Made by a program: the position numbers and the translations under genes. A stretch of DNA of 64,000 nt from Thiohalomonas denitrificans (GTDB lineage: Bacteria; Pseudomonadota; Gammaproteobacteria; Thiohalomonadales; Thiohalomonadaceae): assembly GCF_900102855.1 (NCBI RefSeq), contig NZ_FMWD01000002.1:1-64000 (forward strand), written 5' to 3'. The notes beneath the pieces were generated by a model, which was not told the DNA's origin, did not search any database, and was given only the letters and a program-made list of their open reading frames with translations. How positions within the stretch are numbered: the first letter of the stretch is position 1; every line of letters begins with the position of its first letter. This document shows, in pieces, positions 45,582-54,824 of this stretch.

Positions 45582-47849
45582 ATGGATGCAAAATTCCAAA
45601 TCCCTTCTTTTACCAAGCTCCCCACGGATCTCAGTGTTTTCTCGCTCGTTCCCGATCCCATTCTCGTTCTCGACACTTGTGGATTAATTCTGAGGCTCAA
45701 TCGGGCTGCGGAGCAGTTTTTCGGTCACGATGAGTCGGAACTGCATGGGCAGTTACTAAGCTCACTGTGCCATCCCGATGATGCAGAAAACCTTCTGTCT
45801 TCTTTGCGACAGATAAACAAGCAGGTTACCTGCTTGGAACCGTACCGATTTCTCATGGAAGGCGAAATCTATCGATGGATCGAATGGCACGCCCGCCCGA
45901 CTGGAGAGGGGAATGATCCGATTCTTGTCGTCGGCAGAGATGTCACAGAACGGCGCATGGCAAACTTGAAGCTCCGTGAGAGCGAAAGACAGTTGGCCAG
46001 GGGCGAGTTAATAGCCGGACTCGGCAGCTGGCGATGGGACTCGCAATCGGGTGAGCGTCTGTGGTCAGACGGCTTTTATCAGTTACTCGGGCTGTTCCCG
46101 CAATCGGTCAAACCCTCATTTGAGCTTTTTTGCGAATACCTCCCCGAGGATTCCCGGGAAAAGCTCGAAACGGCTATTCAGTGGCTGTTCGATAGCGGCC
46201 AGGCAGTGGAAGTCGAACACACCATTGTCCGCTCCGATGGCGGGATGCGCCTCGTTCAGTCAAGGCTGCAGCCGCTTTATGCCGTAGATTCTAAAGTCAT
46301 CGGCTATACCGGAACGGCACTGGATATCACCGAACTGTCTGCCGCCCGACATGCTTTAGCCGATTCAGAGCTTAGGTTCCGAATGCTGATGGAGCACGCC
46401 ACGGACGCCATTCTGGTGGCGAATGACCATGGGCAACTGATAGGTGCCAACCGTCGTGCCATGGACTTTTTCGGCTATTCAAAAAACGAATTGATGGCCA
46501 TGGGTCCGCTTGACCTCTATCCGCCGGAAGAGCGTAAGGGGGTCATCGAAGCGTTCCGCGATATTGACCAGGCGGGTCAGTCACTTTATCAACACACAGC
46601 ACGGCGCAAAAATGGCAGCTTGGTTGATGTCGAGGTCAGCGGCGCGCGCGTTACCGATGGCGAAACCGCTATCTATCTGGGTATTTTTCGTGACGTCAGC
46701 GAGCGGAACCGTCTCCAGGAGGAGATGCGTCGCAAGACAGCAGAACTGGAGGCATTGTTTGCCAATCTTCACGTCTGTATCGCAGTGCTGGACCGGGAGT
46801 TTAACTTCTTGCGAGTCAATCGGGCGTATTGCGAAATGACGGGCATGCCTGCGGAAGCTCTTGTCGGTCGCAGCCACTTCGACCTTTACCCCCATGAGGA
46901 AAACGAACGTATTTTCGGTCGGACGGTCGCGACTGGTAAAGCCCACAGCGCGATTGCCAAAGTGTTTGAGCACCCGAGCCTCGGGGCCACTTACTGGGAT
47001 TGGACACTAACACCTTTTACGAATCAGGCTGGTGAAGTGGAAGGGATGGTTTTGAGTCTTATCGACGTGACTGAACGAGAGCAACAGCGGCAGGCAGCGG
47101 AGAGTGCCTGGCTGCGTGCTCAGGACGAACTGGAGCAGCGTGTCAGGGAAAGGACGACTGAATTGGCGGCCGCCAACCGAGAATTGGAGTCATTCAGTTA
47201 TTCAGTGTCCCACGACTTGCGCGGCCCTCTGCGCGCCATCAACGGTTTCAGCGGGGCTTTACAAGAAGATTGCGGGGAACTTCTTAACGAGGACGGACAC
47301 AACTACCTGCAACGCATACAGAGCGCCACCCTGCGAATGAGTGATCTGATCGACGGTCTTCTGAGCCTGTCTCGGGTTTTTCGGACCGAATTGGAACGTA
47401 CTGATGTGGACCTCAGCGGACTGGCCGAAGAGATCGTGCGCCAGCTACGATCCGGGGCAGGGCACCGTCAGGTAAGTGTCGATGTAGAACAGGGGATGAC
47501 AACCTGGGGCGACCCAACGCTAATACGCCTGCTGTTGCAAAATCTGTTTTCCAATGCCTTGAAGTTTACCTCCAATAGCCCGGAACCTCGCATCAGTTTT
47601 GTAAGCCTACTTATTTCCGGACGCCGGGTGTTTGTCATAAGGGACAACGGAATCGGCTTCGAAATGGAATACGTACACAAACTGTTTCAGCCATTCGAGC
47701 GTCTTCACGACGATAAGAATTTTAAGGGTTCGGGTATCGGGCTGGCCACGGCGAGGCGTATCGTCGAGCGCCATGCAGGAGAAGTGTGGGTTGAGGCCGT
47801 CCCAAGCCAAGGGGCTTCTTTCTATTTCACGCTCGGAGGGGACAGTTAA
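45582..47849 (+). CDS. Multi-PAS soluble sensor histidine kinase
   Basis: Signal-sensing autokinase. The 755-residue protein has four PAS domains in series (roughly 20-135, 140-255, 262-385 and 388-505), a coiled linker (ELEQRVRERTTELAAANREL), a HisKA domain with phospho-accepting His544 in SVSHDLRGPL, and an HATPase domain at about 630-750 with NALKF, DNGIGF and GSGIGLAT boxes. No membrane segment is present, so it is cytoplasmic. The HisKA form resembles bacteriophytochrome-type kinases. No receiver domain or response regulator gene is adjacent. It may be under CRP-like control (45435). Confidence 0.93.
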   Translation: MDAKFQIPSFTKLPTDLSVFSLVPDPILVLDTCGLILRLNRAAEQFFGHDESELHGQLLSSLCHPDDAENLLSSLRQINKQVTCLEPYRFLMEGEIYRWIEWHARPTGEGNDPILVVGRDVTERRMANLKLRESERQLARGELIAGLGSWRWDSQSGERLWSDGFYQLLGLFPQSVKPSFELFCEYLPEDSREKLETAIQWLFDSGQAVEVEHTIVRSDGGMRLVQSRLQPLYAVDSKVIGYTGTALDITELSAARHALADSELRFRMLMEHATDAILVANDHGQLIGANRRAMDFFGYSKNELMAMGPLDLYPPEERKGVIEAFRDIDQAGQSLYQHTARRKNGSLVDVEVSGARVTDGETAIYLGIFRDVSERNRLQEEMRRKTAELEALFANLHVCIAVLDREFNFLRVNRAYCEMTGMPAEALVGRSHFDLYPHEENERIFGRTVATGKAHSAIAKVFEHPSLGATYWDWTLTPFTNQAGEVEGMVLSLIDVTEREQQRQAAESAWLRAQDELEQRVRERTTELAAANRELESFSYSVSHDLRGPLRAINGFSGALQEDCGELLNEDGHNYLQRIQSATLRMSDLIDGLLSLSRVFRTELERTDVDLSGLAEEIVRQLRSGAGHRQVSVDVEQGMTTWGDPTLIRLLLQNLFSNALKFTSNSPEPRISFVSLLISGRRVFVIRDNGIGFEMEYVHKLFQPFERLHDDKNFKGSGIGLATARRIVERHAGEVWVEAVPSQGASFYFTLGGDS

Positions 47850-48167
47850 AGCGACTTTCTGAACAAGCCATATTCGGGGCGAACTGGTGGTGATATCGGC
47901 TACGGAATCTGGCGCCGGGAAGTAGCGCAGGCGAGCCCAGCGCAGGTCACCACAATGTCCTTCTGCCTCCCTGTACCATCGCAAACGGCTTCCAGGATAT
48001 CTCCAGGTTGCCTCAATAGCTGTTCGCGGCGCCTTTAAACGATAGTCTCCAGCCGAATCGCCGTAAACCGGACGGCGAACGTTACCTGCCCCGGACTGTG
48101 CAAGGCTGTCGGCTTCGGATAGGCTCAAGGAATACGAGTCCCGCTCTGTTTGCGTCTGCCCGGAGAG
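47850..48167. other. Gap of 318 bp without a recognised gene
   Basis: The space between the kinase and the ftsH paralogue shows no convincing ORF, RNA or terminator. A minus-strand frame open across 47607-48200 runs antisense to the kinase end, lacks a ribosome site and resembles no family. Confidence 0.5.
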
Positions 48168-50024
48168 ATGTCCGAAAACGAACAGCAACCACCGATTCAA
48201 AAATGGGTCCCCATCGTGCTATGGGTCGCCCTGGCACTTTTGCTGTTTGCCCTCTTTTCTGTCCCTACCGATGAACCACGAACAGAAATCACCTATACGC
48301 AATTCCGGGACCTGGTAGAGGACGGCGCAGTGAAACGGGTACTCCTTCAGGGCCGGAATATTGAAGGAGAACTGCGTCAGCCAACGGAACTGGGCCCCCG
48401 GGAAACGACCGGCACGATGTTCAGCACCCGGGTACCGGAGTTCGGGGCCGAGGAGCTTCTGGCGCAGCTGGAAGCCGGAGATATCGCCATCGAGGTCGAG
48501 CCGCCGGAGGAGGAGCGCCTTCTCACCCGGCTGCTGATCGTGCTGGTGCCCTGGCTGCTGTTCATCGGTCTCCTGGTCTGGTTTTTCCGGCGAACCGCCC
48601 GCCAGATGGGGCAACTCGGCCCTGGCGGAGGCGAGATGAAACGCTTTCTCGAGCGATCCACCGAGCGAGCCGAAATACCGAACATAAGCTTTTCCGACGT
48701 AGCGGGCCAGGAGGGGGCCAAGCGCGAGGTCCGGGAGTTGGTGGAGTACCTGAAAGAGCCCGACAAATTCCGACGCCTGGGGGCGGAAATCCCCCGAGGG
48801 ATTCTGCTCATGGGTCCGCCGGGGACCGGCAAAACCCTGCTGGCCCGGGCCCTGGCCGGGGAAGCCGGCGTGCCGTTCTACACCATCTCCGCCTCCGAAT
48901 TCATCGAGGTTTTTGTGGGGGTTGGTGCCTCACGGGTACGCAATCTCTTTGCTGCGGCGAAAAAAAATGCTCCCAGCATCATCTTTATCGACGAGCTGGA
49001 CAGTATCGGCCGAACCCGCGGTACCGGTCTTGGCGGAGGGCACGATGAGCGGGAACAGACGCTTAACCAGATCCTGGCCGAACTGGATGGTTTCACGGGA
49101 CGGGAGGCCACGCTGGTGCTTGCGGCGACCAACCGCCCCGACGTGCTGGACCCGGCGCTGCTACGGCCCGGGCGTTTCGACCGACACGTCAACCTGGACC
49201 TGCCGGACCGCGAAGCGCGATTGGCCATACTGAAGCTGCACGCCGCCAAGGTACCGCTCGCCTCCGGCGTAGATCTGGAACAGATCGCCGGCGGCACACC
49301 CGGATTCGCAGGTGCCGACCTGAAAAATCTGGTGAATGAATCCGCCATTCTTGCCGCCCGCGAAGGGAGTGAAAACGTCGACCTCAGGCATTTCGATGAA
49401 GCCCGCGATCGGGTAATGATGGGTGCGGAACGGCAACTCATCTTTCAACCGGAGGAGCGTCGAAGGCTGGCGTTTCACGAAGCCGGACACGCCCTGGTGG
49501 CTCACTTCCTGCCGAACACCGATCCGCTCTACAAGGTCAGCATTGTTCCCCGCGGGCGCGCACTGGGCGGTACGCACCAACTGCCCGAACACGAGCGCTA
49601 CACCTTCCCCGAGGAGTACCTGCGGGACCGTCTGGCGGTGACGCTCGCGGGTCGATCGGCTGAGAAACTCATGCTCGGCAGCATCAGTTCGGGTGCCGAC
49701 GACGATATTCGGCAGGCCACCAAGCTCGCCCGCTCAATGGTCTCCCGGTGGGGTATGTCGGATGAAGTCGGGCCGGTGGATCTCAGTGACAACGAAGAGC
49801 ACCCGTTCCTCGGGCGCGAGATCGCCCAGCCCCGCCGCTATAGCGAACAGTCGGCAGAGAGTGTGGATCGAGCCGTTCGCAATCTCCTGCAGGAGTCGGA
49901 AAAGCGAGCCCGTGGTACGCTCGAAGAGCACCGTCATGCCCTTGAGCGTCTCGCCGTCGAACTTGAGAAGAAGGAGACGCTCCGGGCCGACGACATAAGG
50001 AGTTGCTTGGAAGGTGCCCGTTAA
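48168..50024 (+). CDS. ftsH: FtsH-type ATP-dependent zinc metalloprotease (paralogue)
   Basis: Membrane protease that unfolds and degrades membrane and some soluble proteins. The 618-residue protein has two N-terminal membrane helices (about 13-33 and 120-140) around a periplasmic domain. The AAA+ domain has Walker A GPPGTGKT (about 215-222), Walker B IIFIDELD and the SRH ([19 protein letters not shown]). The M41 peptidase has H437-E-A-G-H441. It differs from the housekeeping ftsH, whose rlmE neighbour is absent, and it lacks a long C-terminal tail. ATG at 48168 is preferred; TTG at 48150 is possible. It converges on the slipin-NfeD pair. Confidence 0.9.
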   Translation: MSENEQQPPIQKWVPIVLWVALALLLFALFSVPTDEPRTEITYTQFRDLVEDGAVKRVLLQGRNIEGELRQPTELGPRETTGTMFSTRVPEFGAEELLAQLEAGDIAIEVEPPEEERLLTRLLIVLVPWLLFIGLLVWFFRRTARQMGQLGPGGGEMKRFLERSTERAEIPNISFSDVAGQEGAKREVRELVEYLKEPDKFRRLGAEIPRGILLMGPPGTGKTLLARALAGEAGVPFYTISASEFIEVFVGVGASRVRNLFAAAKKNAPSIIFIDELDSIGRTRGTGLGGGHDEREQTLNQILAELDGFTGREATLVLAATNRPDVLDPALLRPGRFDRHVNLDLPDREARLAILKLHAAKVPLASGVDLEQIAGGTPGFAGADLKNLVNESAILAAREGSENVDLRHFDEARDRVMMGAERQLIFQPEERRRLAFHEAGHALVAHFLPNTDPLYKVSIVPRGRALGGTHQLPEHERYTFPEEYLRDRLAVTLAGRSAEKLMLGSISSGADDDIRQATKLARSMVSRWGMSDEVGPVDLSDNEEHPFLGREIAQPRRYSEQSAESVDRAVRNLLQESEKRARGTLEEHRHALERLAVELEKKETLRADDIRSCLEGAR

Positions 50025-50087
50025 GAACCCTACCCCTCAAGCAAACAGCCTAGCCGAAGCCCGGCAACTCGTGCATGAAAAACGGGT

Positions 50088-50840
50088 CTATTTTCGCAGC
50101 TTCGACAGCAGGGGTTCGAGGATATCCATCGGCAGCGGGAAAACGATGGTGGAGTTCTTCTCGCCGGCGATGTCGGTCAGGGTCTGCAGATAGCGCAGCG
50201 TAATGGCCTGAGGCGACTGACCAAGCACATCCGATGCCTGGCGCAGCTTCTCCGAGGCCTGCAGCTCGCCTTCCGCGTGGATAATCTTCGCGCGGCGCAC
50301 CCGCTCCGCCTCCGCCTGCTTGGCGATCGCGCGGATCATGCTCTCGTCGATATCCACATGCTTGATCTCCACATTGGAGACCTTGATGCCCCAGGCATCG
50401 GTCTGTTTGTCGAGAATATTCTGGATGTCGTCGTTAAGCTTGTCACGCGAGGCAAGCATCTCGTCGAGATCGTGCTGGCCGAGCACGGAACGCAGGGTAG
50501 TCTGGGCCAGCTGACTGGTGGCCTCATAGTAATTCTCTACCTGGATGATGGCCCTCTCCGAATCGAGCACGCGGAAATAGATCACGGCATTCACCTTTAC
50601 CGAGACGTTGTCGCGGGAGATGACATCCTGCGAGGGGACATCCATGACAATGGTGCGCATATCCACCCGGACCATCTGCTGGATAACGGGAATCACCAGC
50701 CGCAGGCCGGGCCCCTTCACCTTCCAGAAGCGACCGAGCTGGAAGACCACGCCCCGTTCGTACTCCCGCAGCACCCGGAAGGCGCTGAAAATGATCACGG
50801 CAACAAAGCCGACTGCGATCAGTGTGAAATAGTTGAACAT
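50088..50840 (-). CDS. Slipin (SPFH/band 7 membrane protein)
   Basis: Stomatin-like scaffold that organises membrane domains and binds proteases. The 250-residue protein has a short N-terminal membrane hairpin ([20 protein letters not shown]) and the SPFH core with the slipin motif [23 protein letters not shown] helical tail is rich in Glu, Ala and Arg ([20 protein letters not shown]). It lies 3 bp after the NfeD gene, the standard NfeD-slipin operon. Slipins are substrates or partners of the NfeD protease and relatives of the HflKC proteins that bind FtsH. Confidence 0.93.
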   Translation of the reverse strand: MFNYFTLIAVGFVAVIIFSAFRVLREYERGVVFQLGRFWKVKGPGLRLVIPVIQQMVRVDMRTIVMDVPSQDVISRDNVSVKVNAVIYFRVLDSERAIIQVENYYEATSQLAQTTLRSVLGQHDLDEMLASRDKLNDDIQNILDKQTDAWGIKVSNVEIKHVDIDESMIRAIAKQAEAERVRRAKIIHAEGELQASEKLRQASDVLGQSPQAITLRYLQTLTDIAGEKNSTIVFPLPMDILEPLLSKLRK

Positions 50841-50843
50841 GTC

Positions 50844-52256
50844 CTACTCCCCTTGTTGTTCCGGTGTTTCCTCTTGCGGCGTCACATTCAGGCAGAGCCC
50901 GTCCAGACCCATGACCCGAACCTGTTGTCCCTTGCGCACAGGCGTGTCGGTTCTGGCCCGCCAGCGTTCTCCGTGGGCATGCACGTGGCCTTCATGATCG
51001 AAATCCTCCAGTGCGGTGGCCAGAATCCCCACCATCTCCTCACTGCCACTGACCACCGGCCGATGCCGCGCCCGGATGACTGCACTCATCAAGAACATGA
51101 ACAGCGCCCCGGAAAACAGTGCCACGCCGCCGATGAGCGCCGGAGATATCCCGAATCCCGGAGCATCGGTATCGATAAGGATAATCGAGCCAATCACGAA
51201 TGCCGCCAGCCCGCCAATCCCGAGCGCCCCGAAACTGGGCGCAAACGCCTCCCCGAGCATCAAGGCGACCCCCAGGATGATCAGGGCCAGTCCGGCGTAG
51301 TTGATGGGCAGGACCTGAAGCGCAAAGAGGGCCAACAGCAGAGAGATTGCCCCAATGATTCCCGGCACCAGGGCCCCGGGATTGGCAAACTCGAAGATCA
51401 ACCCGTAGATGCCGATCAGCATCAGGATATAGGCAATGTTGGGATTGGTAATGACCGCCAGCAGTTCGCTACGCCAGTCCGGTTCCATGGGCACCAGAGC
51501 CATTCCTTCGGTATCGAGCGTCCGTTCCTCGTTGTTGATGGTAACGGTACGGCCGTCTATCTTCCGGAGCAGTTCCTCGGGAGTGTCAGCGATGAGGTCG
51601 ATGACATTTTTCTCGAGTGCCGCACTGGCACTGAGGCTCACACCCCGGCGCACCGCCTGTTCCGCCCATTCGGCATTGCGCCCGCGTAGCTCGGCCAGTC
51701 CGCGAATATAGGCTACGGCGTCGTTGACCACCTTGTTCATTCGCGGGTCATCATAGGTAGCGGCTGGTTCATCCGCAGCCGGCTGGTCACCTTCGTCCCT
51801 GCCCGGTGGTTCCTCGTCCGATTCCTGTTCTCCGGCTCCGGGGAGCGGGGAGCCACCACCAACCGAGACCGGCGTTGCCGCACCCAGGTTGGTCGCCGGT
51901 CCCATGGCGGCGATATGGCTGGCATAACTGATGTAGGTTCCCGCCGAGGCGGCACGGGCACCGCGTGGGTAGACGTAACTGACCACCGGAATGGAGGAAC
52001 TCAGAATAGCCTGGATAATCTCCCGCATCGCCGAGTCCAGCCCGCCGGGAGTATCCATCCGCAAGACCACCAGCTGTGCACCCTGCTCCACCGCCTTGTC
52101 GAGAGAGCGTCGGATATAGTCGCTCGTGGCGGGGCCGATAGGCCCTTCGATATCCAGCCTTACGCCAAGCCGATCCGCCGGTTCCGCATCCTGGGCAGCG
52201 GCCGAAGCGCAGGCGACGAGCAGGAGAACGAGGATTAGCCGTAGAAGGAAGTTCAT
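50844..52256 (-). CDS. nfeD: NfeD-type membrane serine protease (long form)
   Basis: ClpP-class membrane protease of the slipin operon. The 470-residue protein has a signal peptide (MNFLLRLILVLLLVACASA), then the ClpP-like domain (about 28-235) with likely nucleophile Ser104 in ARAASAGTYIS. Lys175 of the MNKVVNDA segment is the probable partner. Four to five membrane helices (about 260-395) and a C-terminal OB-fold NfeD domain follow. An acidic low-complexity insert (about 131-170, SPLPGAGEQESDEEPPG) sits inside the protease domain. It is the first gene of the nfeD-slipin operon. Confidence 0.92.
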   Translation of the reverse strand: MNFLLRLILVLLLVACASAAAQDAEPADRLGVRLDIEGPIGPATSDYIRRSLDKAVEQGAQLVVLRMDTPGGLDSAMREIIQAILSSSIPVVSYVYPRGARAASAGTYISYASHIAAMGPATNLGAATPVSVGGGSPLPGAGEQESDEEPPGRDEGDQPAADEPAATYDDPRMNKVVNDAVAYIRGLAELRGRNAEWAEQAVRRGVSLSASAALEKNVIDLIADTPEELLRKIDGRTVTINNEERTLDTEGMALVPMEPDWRSELLAVITNPNIAYILMLIGIYGLIFEFANPGALVPGIIGAISLLLALFALQVLPINYAGLALIILGVALMLGEAFAPSFGALGIGGLAAFVIGSIILIDTDAPGFGISPALIGGVALFSGALFMFLMSAVIRARHRPVVSGSEEMVGILATALEDFDHEGHVHAHGERWRARTDTPVRKGQQVRVMGLDGLCLNVTPQEETPEQQGE

Positions 52257-52347
52257 GCTTTGATACGGTTAGGCACTCCTCCAATAGTAGCAGCCCGTCG
52301 CCTACGCAGTCCGCTCGGTAATACATTGACCAATTTTGGCCAGTTTC

Positions 52348-52380
52348 TCGATGGGGTTCGCGGGGCTCACCCCATCCTAC
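52348..52380. repeat. 33-bp dispersed repeat, copy 2
   Basis: Identical to 40217-40249 over 33 bases (TCGATGGGGTTCGCGGGGCT...). It lies in the 260-bp gap between nfeD and the metallohydrolase gene. Nothing else is recognised in that gap apart from the ribosome site at 52504. Confidence 0.9.
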
Positions 52381-52516
52381 TTGCTGGTGTCCGTCGGCTA
52401 ACAGACCAAATTTGCCCAGTAGGCGCCTGAAACCGCCGATGCTAGACTCACCGGTTCATCGAAGCACCAAAAAAAAACCGGCATCGACCGGATATAAAGA
52501 CCCACAGGAGGATACC

Positions 52517-53467
52517 TTGAAAAAAGTAACCGCATTGACAGCGATGCTGTTGATGGCGCCGGCGTTCGCTACAGAGCGCGGACCCGCCATCCCGGACTAC
52601 CCCGCCGATCAAGTCGCCAATAACACCTACGTGATTCACGGCCCGAAGGGCTATCCCTCACCCGAAAACCAGGGATTCATGAACAATCCGGCTTTCGTCG
52701 TTACGGACGAAGGTGTCGTTGTGATCGACCCGGGCTCCAGTGTGCAGACCGGGGAGATGGTTCTGCGCCAGATTCGGGAGATCACCGAAGCACCGGTGGT
52801 CGCCCTGCTCAACACCCATGTTCATGGCGACCACTGGCTCGGAAATCACGCCTTCCGCAATGCCGACCCGCAAGTCCCCATCTACGGGCACCCGAATATG
52901 ATCAAGGGAGTGGAAGAGGGTGCCGGAGAACAGTGGATCGACATCATGCATCGCTCCACCGAAGGAGCCACCGCCGGTACCGAGATCCGTGGCCCGAACA
53001 TCGCGGTGGGCGATGGCGATGCCGTCAGCTTCGGTGACACCACCTTTCGATTCCACCACCCGGGACCGGCCCACACCACTACGGATATCATGATCGAGAT
53101 CCCGGAGAAAAAGGTGCTGTTCCTCGCCGATAACGTCTGCAACGAACGCATCGTCGGAATGAACGACGGCACCTTCCGCGGCAGTGTGGAGGTGATCGAT
53201 GCCGCCTTGCAGATCCCGGCCGAGGTCTATGTGCCGGGACACGGCCAGACGGCCGGGGTTGAATTCGTGCACGACTACCGCGGTTACCTGGATGGCGTCT
53301 ATTCCGGCGCCGAAGAGTTCTACGAACAGGGCATGGAACCGTTTGAAATGAAGCCGTTAATCGAGAAGCGTCTGGCACGCTTCAAAAACTGGACCGGCTT
53401 CAACGAAGAGCTCGGCAAGCACATCAGCCTGGCGGTCCTGGAAGCCGAACAGGCAATGTTCGAATAG
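52517..53467 (+). CDS. Secreted metallo-beta-lactamase-fold hydrolase (SoxH-like)
   Basis: Periplasmic MBL-fold protein, natural substrate unknown. The best start is TTG at 52517: an AGGAGG ribosome site lies 7 nt upstream and it yields a signal peptide (MKKVTALTAMLLMAPAFA^T). The 316 residues carry the zinc motif H101-V-H103-G-D105-H106 (NTHVHGDHWLG), a later ligand in HPGPAHTTTD, Asp in LFLADNV and His in YVPGHGQT. The Asn-Pro-rich start NPAFVVTDEGVVVIDPGSS fits the SoxH/quinoprotein-associated group. Such proteins often occur near sulfur-oxidation genes; none of the core sox genes is here. Confidence 0.88.
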   Translation: MKKVTALTAMLLMAPAFATERGPAIPDYPADQVANNTYVIHGPKGYPSPENQGFMNNPAFVVTDEGVVVIDPGSSVQTGEMVLRQIREITEAPVVALLNTHVHGDHWLGNHAFRNADPQVPIYGHPNMIKGVEEGAGEQWIDIMHRSTEGATAGTEIRGPNIAVGDGDAVSFGDTTFRFHHPGPAHTTTDIMIEIPEKKVLFLADNVCNERIVGMNDGTFRGSVEVIDAALQIPAEVYVPGHGQTAGVEFVHDYRGYLDGVYSGAEEFYEQGMEPFEMKPLIEKRLARFKNWTGFNEELGKHISLAVLEAEQAMFE

Positions 53468-53525
53468 CAAGCCTGGAATCCGAGAATAGCCTCGGACAGG
53501 CTCCCAAGCGGCAGGGATGCCGCCC

Positions 53526-54161
53526 CTACCCGCCCAGCTTCTCCAACGACTCCTCCGCTATCTCTTTCACTTCGGCGCTGTCATCCTGCAACCTTTCACG
53601 AAGGTACGCCGCAGCCTCCGGTGAGCCGCTCAGGCCCAGAAGATGACAGGCATCACTTCGTATCCTGTGGTCCTCATGACGGGACAGCTCGCCAAGCCGG
53701 GGCACAAGGGCCGTCAACGCCTCGCTCCCCTCCCGGTTCTCCAGCAGAGCATTGGCCCCCAGACGGACCTGCATCGGCGCCTCGGGATCGCCGACAATCG
53801 CCAGCGTTTCCACAAGCCGTTGCGGCTCAGCCTCGAGATACGCCTCGGCTTCGGAGAATCTGCCGGAACTCAGCAGCTCATGCAGGTACTCGCTGCCCGC
53901 CTCACCACCCAGGGCCTTTTCAGCCCACTGTTTGAGCGCCCCCGGCGTCTGTGCACCCTCCAGGATAAAAGGGCCAATGCGGGTCCAGGGCGCAGAACGC
54001 ACACCCATCTCCGCCGCCTTCTCCGGATGAACGGCCACATTGATCACCTCCAGGCGGCCGATTTCCCCGCTCTTGACCAGGTCGGAAAGCCCCTGCAGGA
54101 CCCCGGGACAGTGGGGGCACCCGGGAGCAATAAACAGGAGTGCATCGGGGACTTGGGACAT
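53526..54161 (-). CDS. Thioredoxin-fold/HEAT-repeat fusion protein
   Basis: The 211-residue protein joins a thioredoxin-like N-terminal half (ALLFIAPGCPHCPGV, active site C15-P-H-C18, cis-proline region VRSAPWT) to a C-terminal half of HEAT-like helical repeats (about 115-210: LGANALLENREGSEALTALV, IRSDACHLLGLSG, AAAYLRERLQDDSAEVKEIA). The CPHC site is the DsbA/glutaredoxin-like type. No signal peptide is present, so it should be cytoplasmic. ATG at 54161 follows AAGGAG with 6-nt spacing. I know no standard name for this architecture; a redox-gated binding scaffold is a guess. Confidence 0.8.
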   Translation of the reverse strand: MSQVPDALLFIAPGCPHCPGVLQGLSDLVKSGEIGRLEVINVAVHPEKAAEMGVRSAPWTRIGPFILEGAQTPGALKQWAEKALGGEAGSEYLHELLSSGRFSEAEAYLEAEPQRLVETLAIVGDPEAPMQVRLGANALLENREGSEALTALVPRLGELSRHEDHRIRSDACHLLGLSGSPEAAAYLRERLQDDSAEVKEIAEESLEKLGG

Positions 54162-54311
54162 GGGGGACTCCTTGAAAGGTCGACCGCCCCACACAGGTTG
54201 GGACAAAGCCGAGTATTCATGTAGACTTTTCGTATTCCGGCTCAGGATAATACAACGTCATCCTGACGGCCAATCTACAGAGACGAATTGGACCCCGGGT
54301 CCGGAGAGATA

Positions 54312-54593
54312 ATGAGCGAAACCGAATTTAGCAAAGAAGAGCAGATCCTGCGTGCCGTCAAGAGGGTTCTTACCGAGGTCATCAAGGATACCGCGACCGA
54401 ACCCGGTATCAAGCACCCCTTGAGCGAAAACACCGTCAACGGTCTCCGGGACTGCCTGATCCTGATCAGCCAGCGGGAACAGGAGCTGGCTGCAGAGAAC
54501 GACAGGCCCATGGATATGCGCCCTCAATTCAAGGATGGTCCGAAACCACAGGGCGACGTTGTGGTGCCGATCGAGTCATTGAAAAAGAAATAG
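54312..54593 (+). CDS. Conserved small acidic/basic protein, unknown function
   Basis: The 93-residue protein begins MSETEFSKEEQILRAVKRVL and is helical through about residue 65 (NTVNGLRDCLILISQREQEL), with a charged tail ending PIESLKKK. It has no signal or membrane segment and one cysteine. Similar short proteins in related bacteria are often labelled segregation and condensation protein A, but it lacks the ScpA fold size, so that name should not be used. ATG at 54312 follows GGAGAG. It stands alone; the downstream gap holds a palindromic repeat. Confidence 0.7.
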   Translation: MSETEFSKEEQILRAVKRVLTEVIKDTATEPGIKHPLSENTVNGLRDCLILISQREQELAAENDRPMDMRPQFKDGPKPQGDVVVPIESLKKK

Positions 54594-54684
54594 CGACTCA
54601 GCAGAAACTTGCCTTTATCAGAGGGGACATGGGGCAAACAGCTCTAGGTGCCCCACTCTAGGGAACCTCTAAAAATTGATTTTT

Positions 54685-54752
54685 CGTCACTCCCGCGAAA
54701 GCGGGAGCCCAGTAAAATCAAACGGCTGGATCCCGCTTTCGCGGAAATGACG
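54685..54752. repeat. TCCCGCGAAAGCGGGA-type intergenic palindrome
   Basis: Inverted arms 54685-54712 and 54726-54752 share CCGCGAAAGCGGGA with several mismatches. The left arm contains a perfect hairpin TCCCGC-GAAA-GCGGGA. It is a widespread type of extragenic palindrome in gammaproteobacteria. It fills most of the 54594-54824 gap. Confidence 0.85.
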
Positions 54753-54824
54753 AATTTATAGAAGTGCCCTTTATTCCTTCTCTTTAGTTCTCCCCAAGGC
54801 CTGATCCGGTCGTGGGCCTGAGCG

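Noticed and set aside
47607-48200. Minus-strand frame of 197 codons between the kinase and ftsH
   Set aside because: Overlaps the kinase 3' end and the ftsH start in antisense; no ribosome site or recognisable domain.
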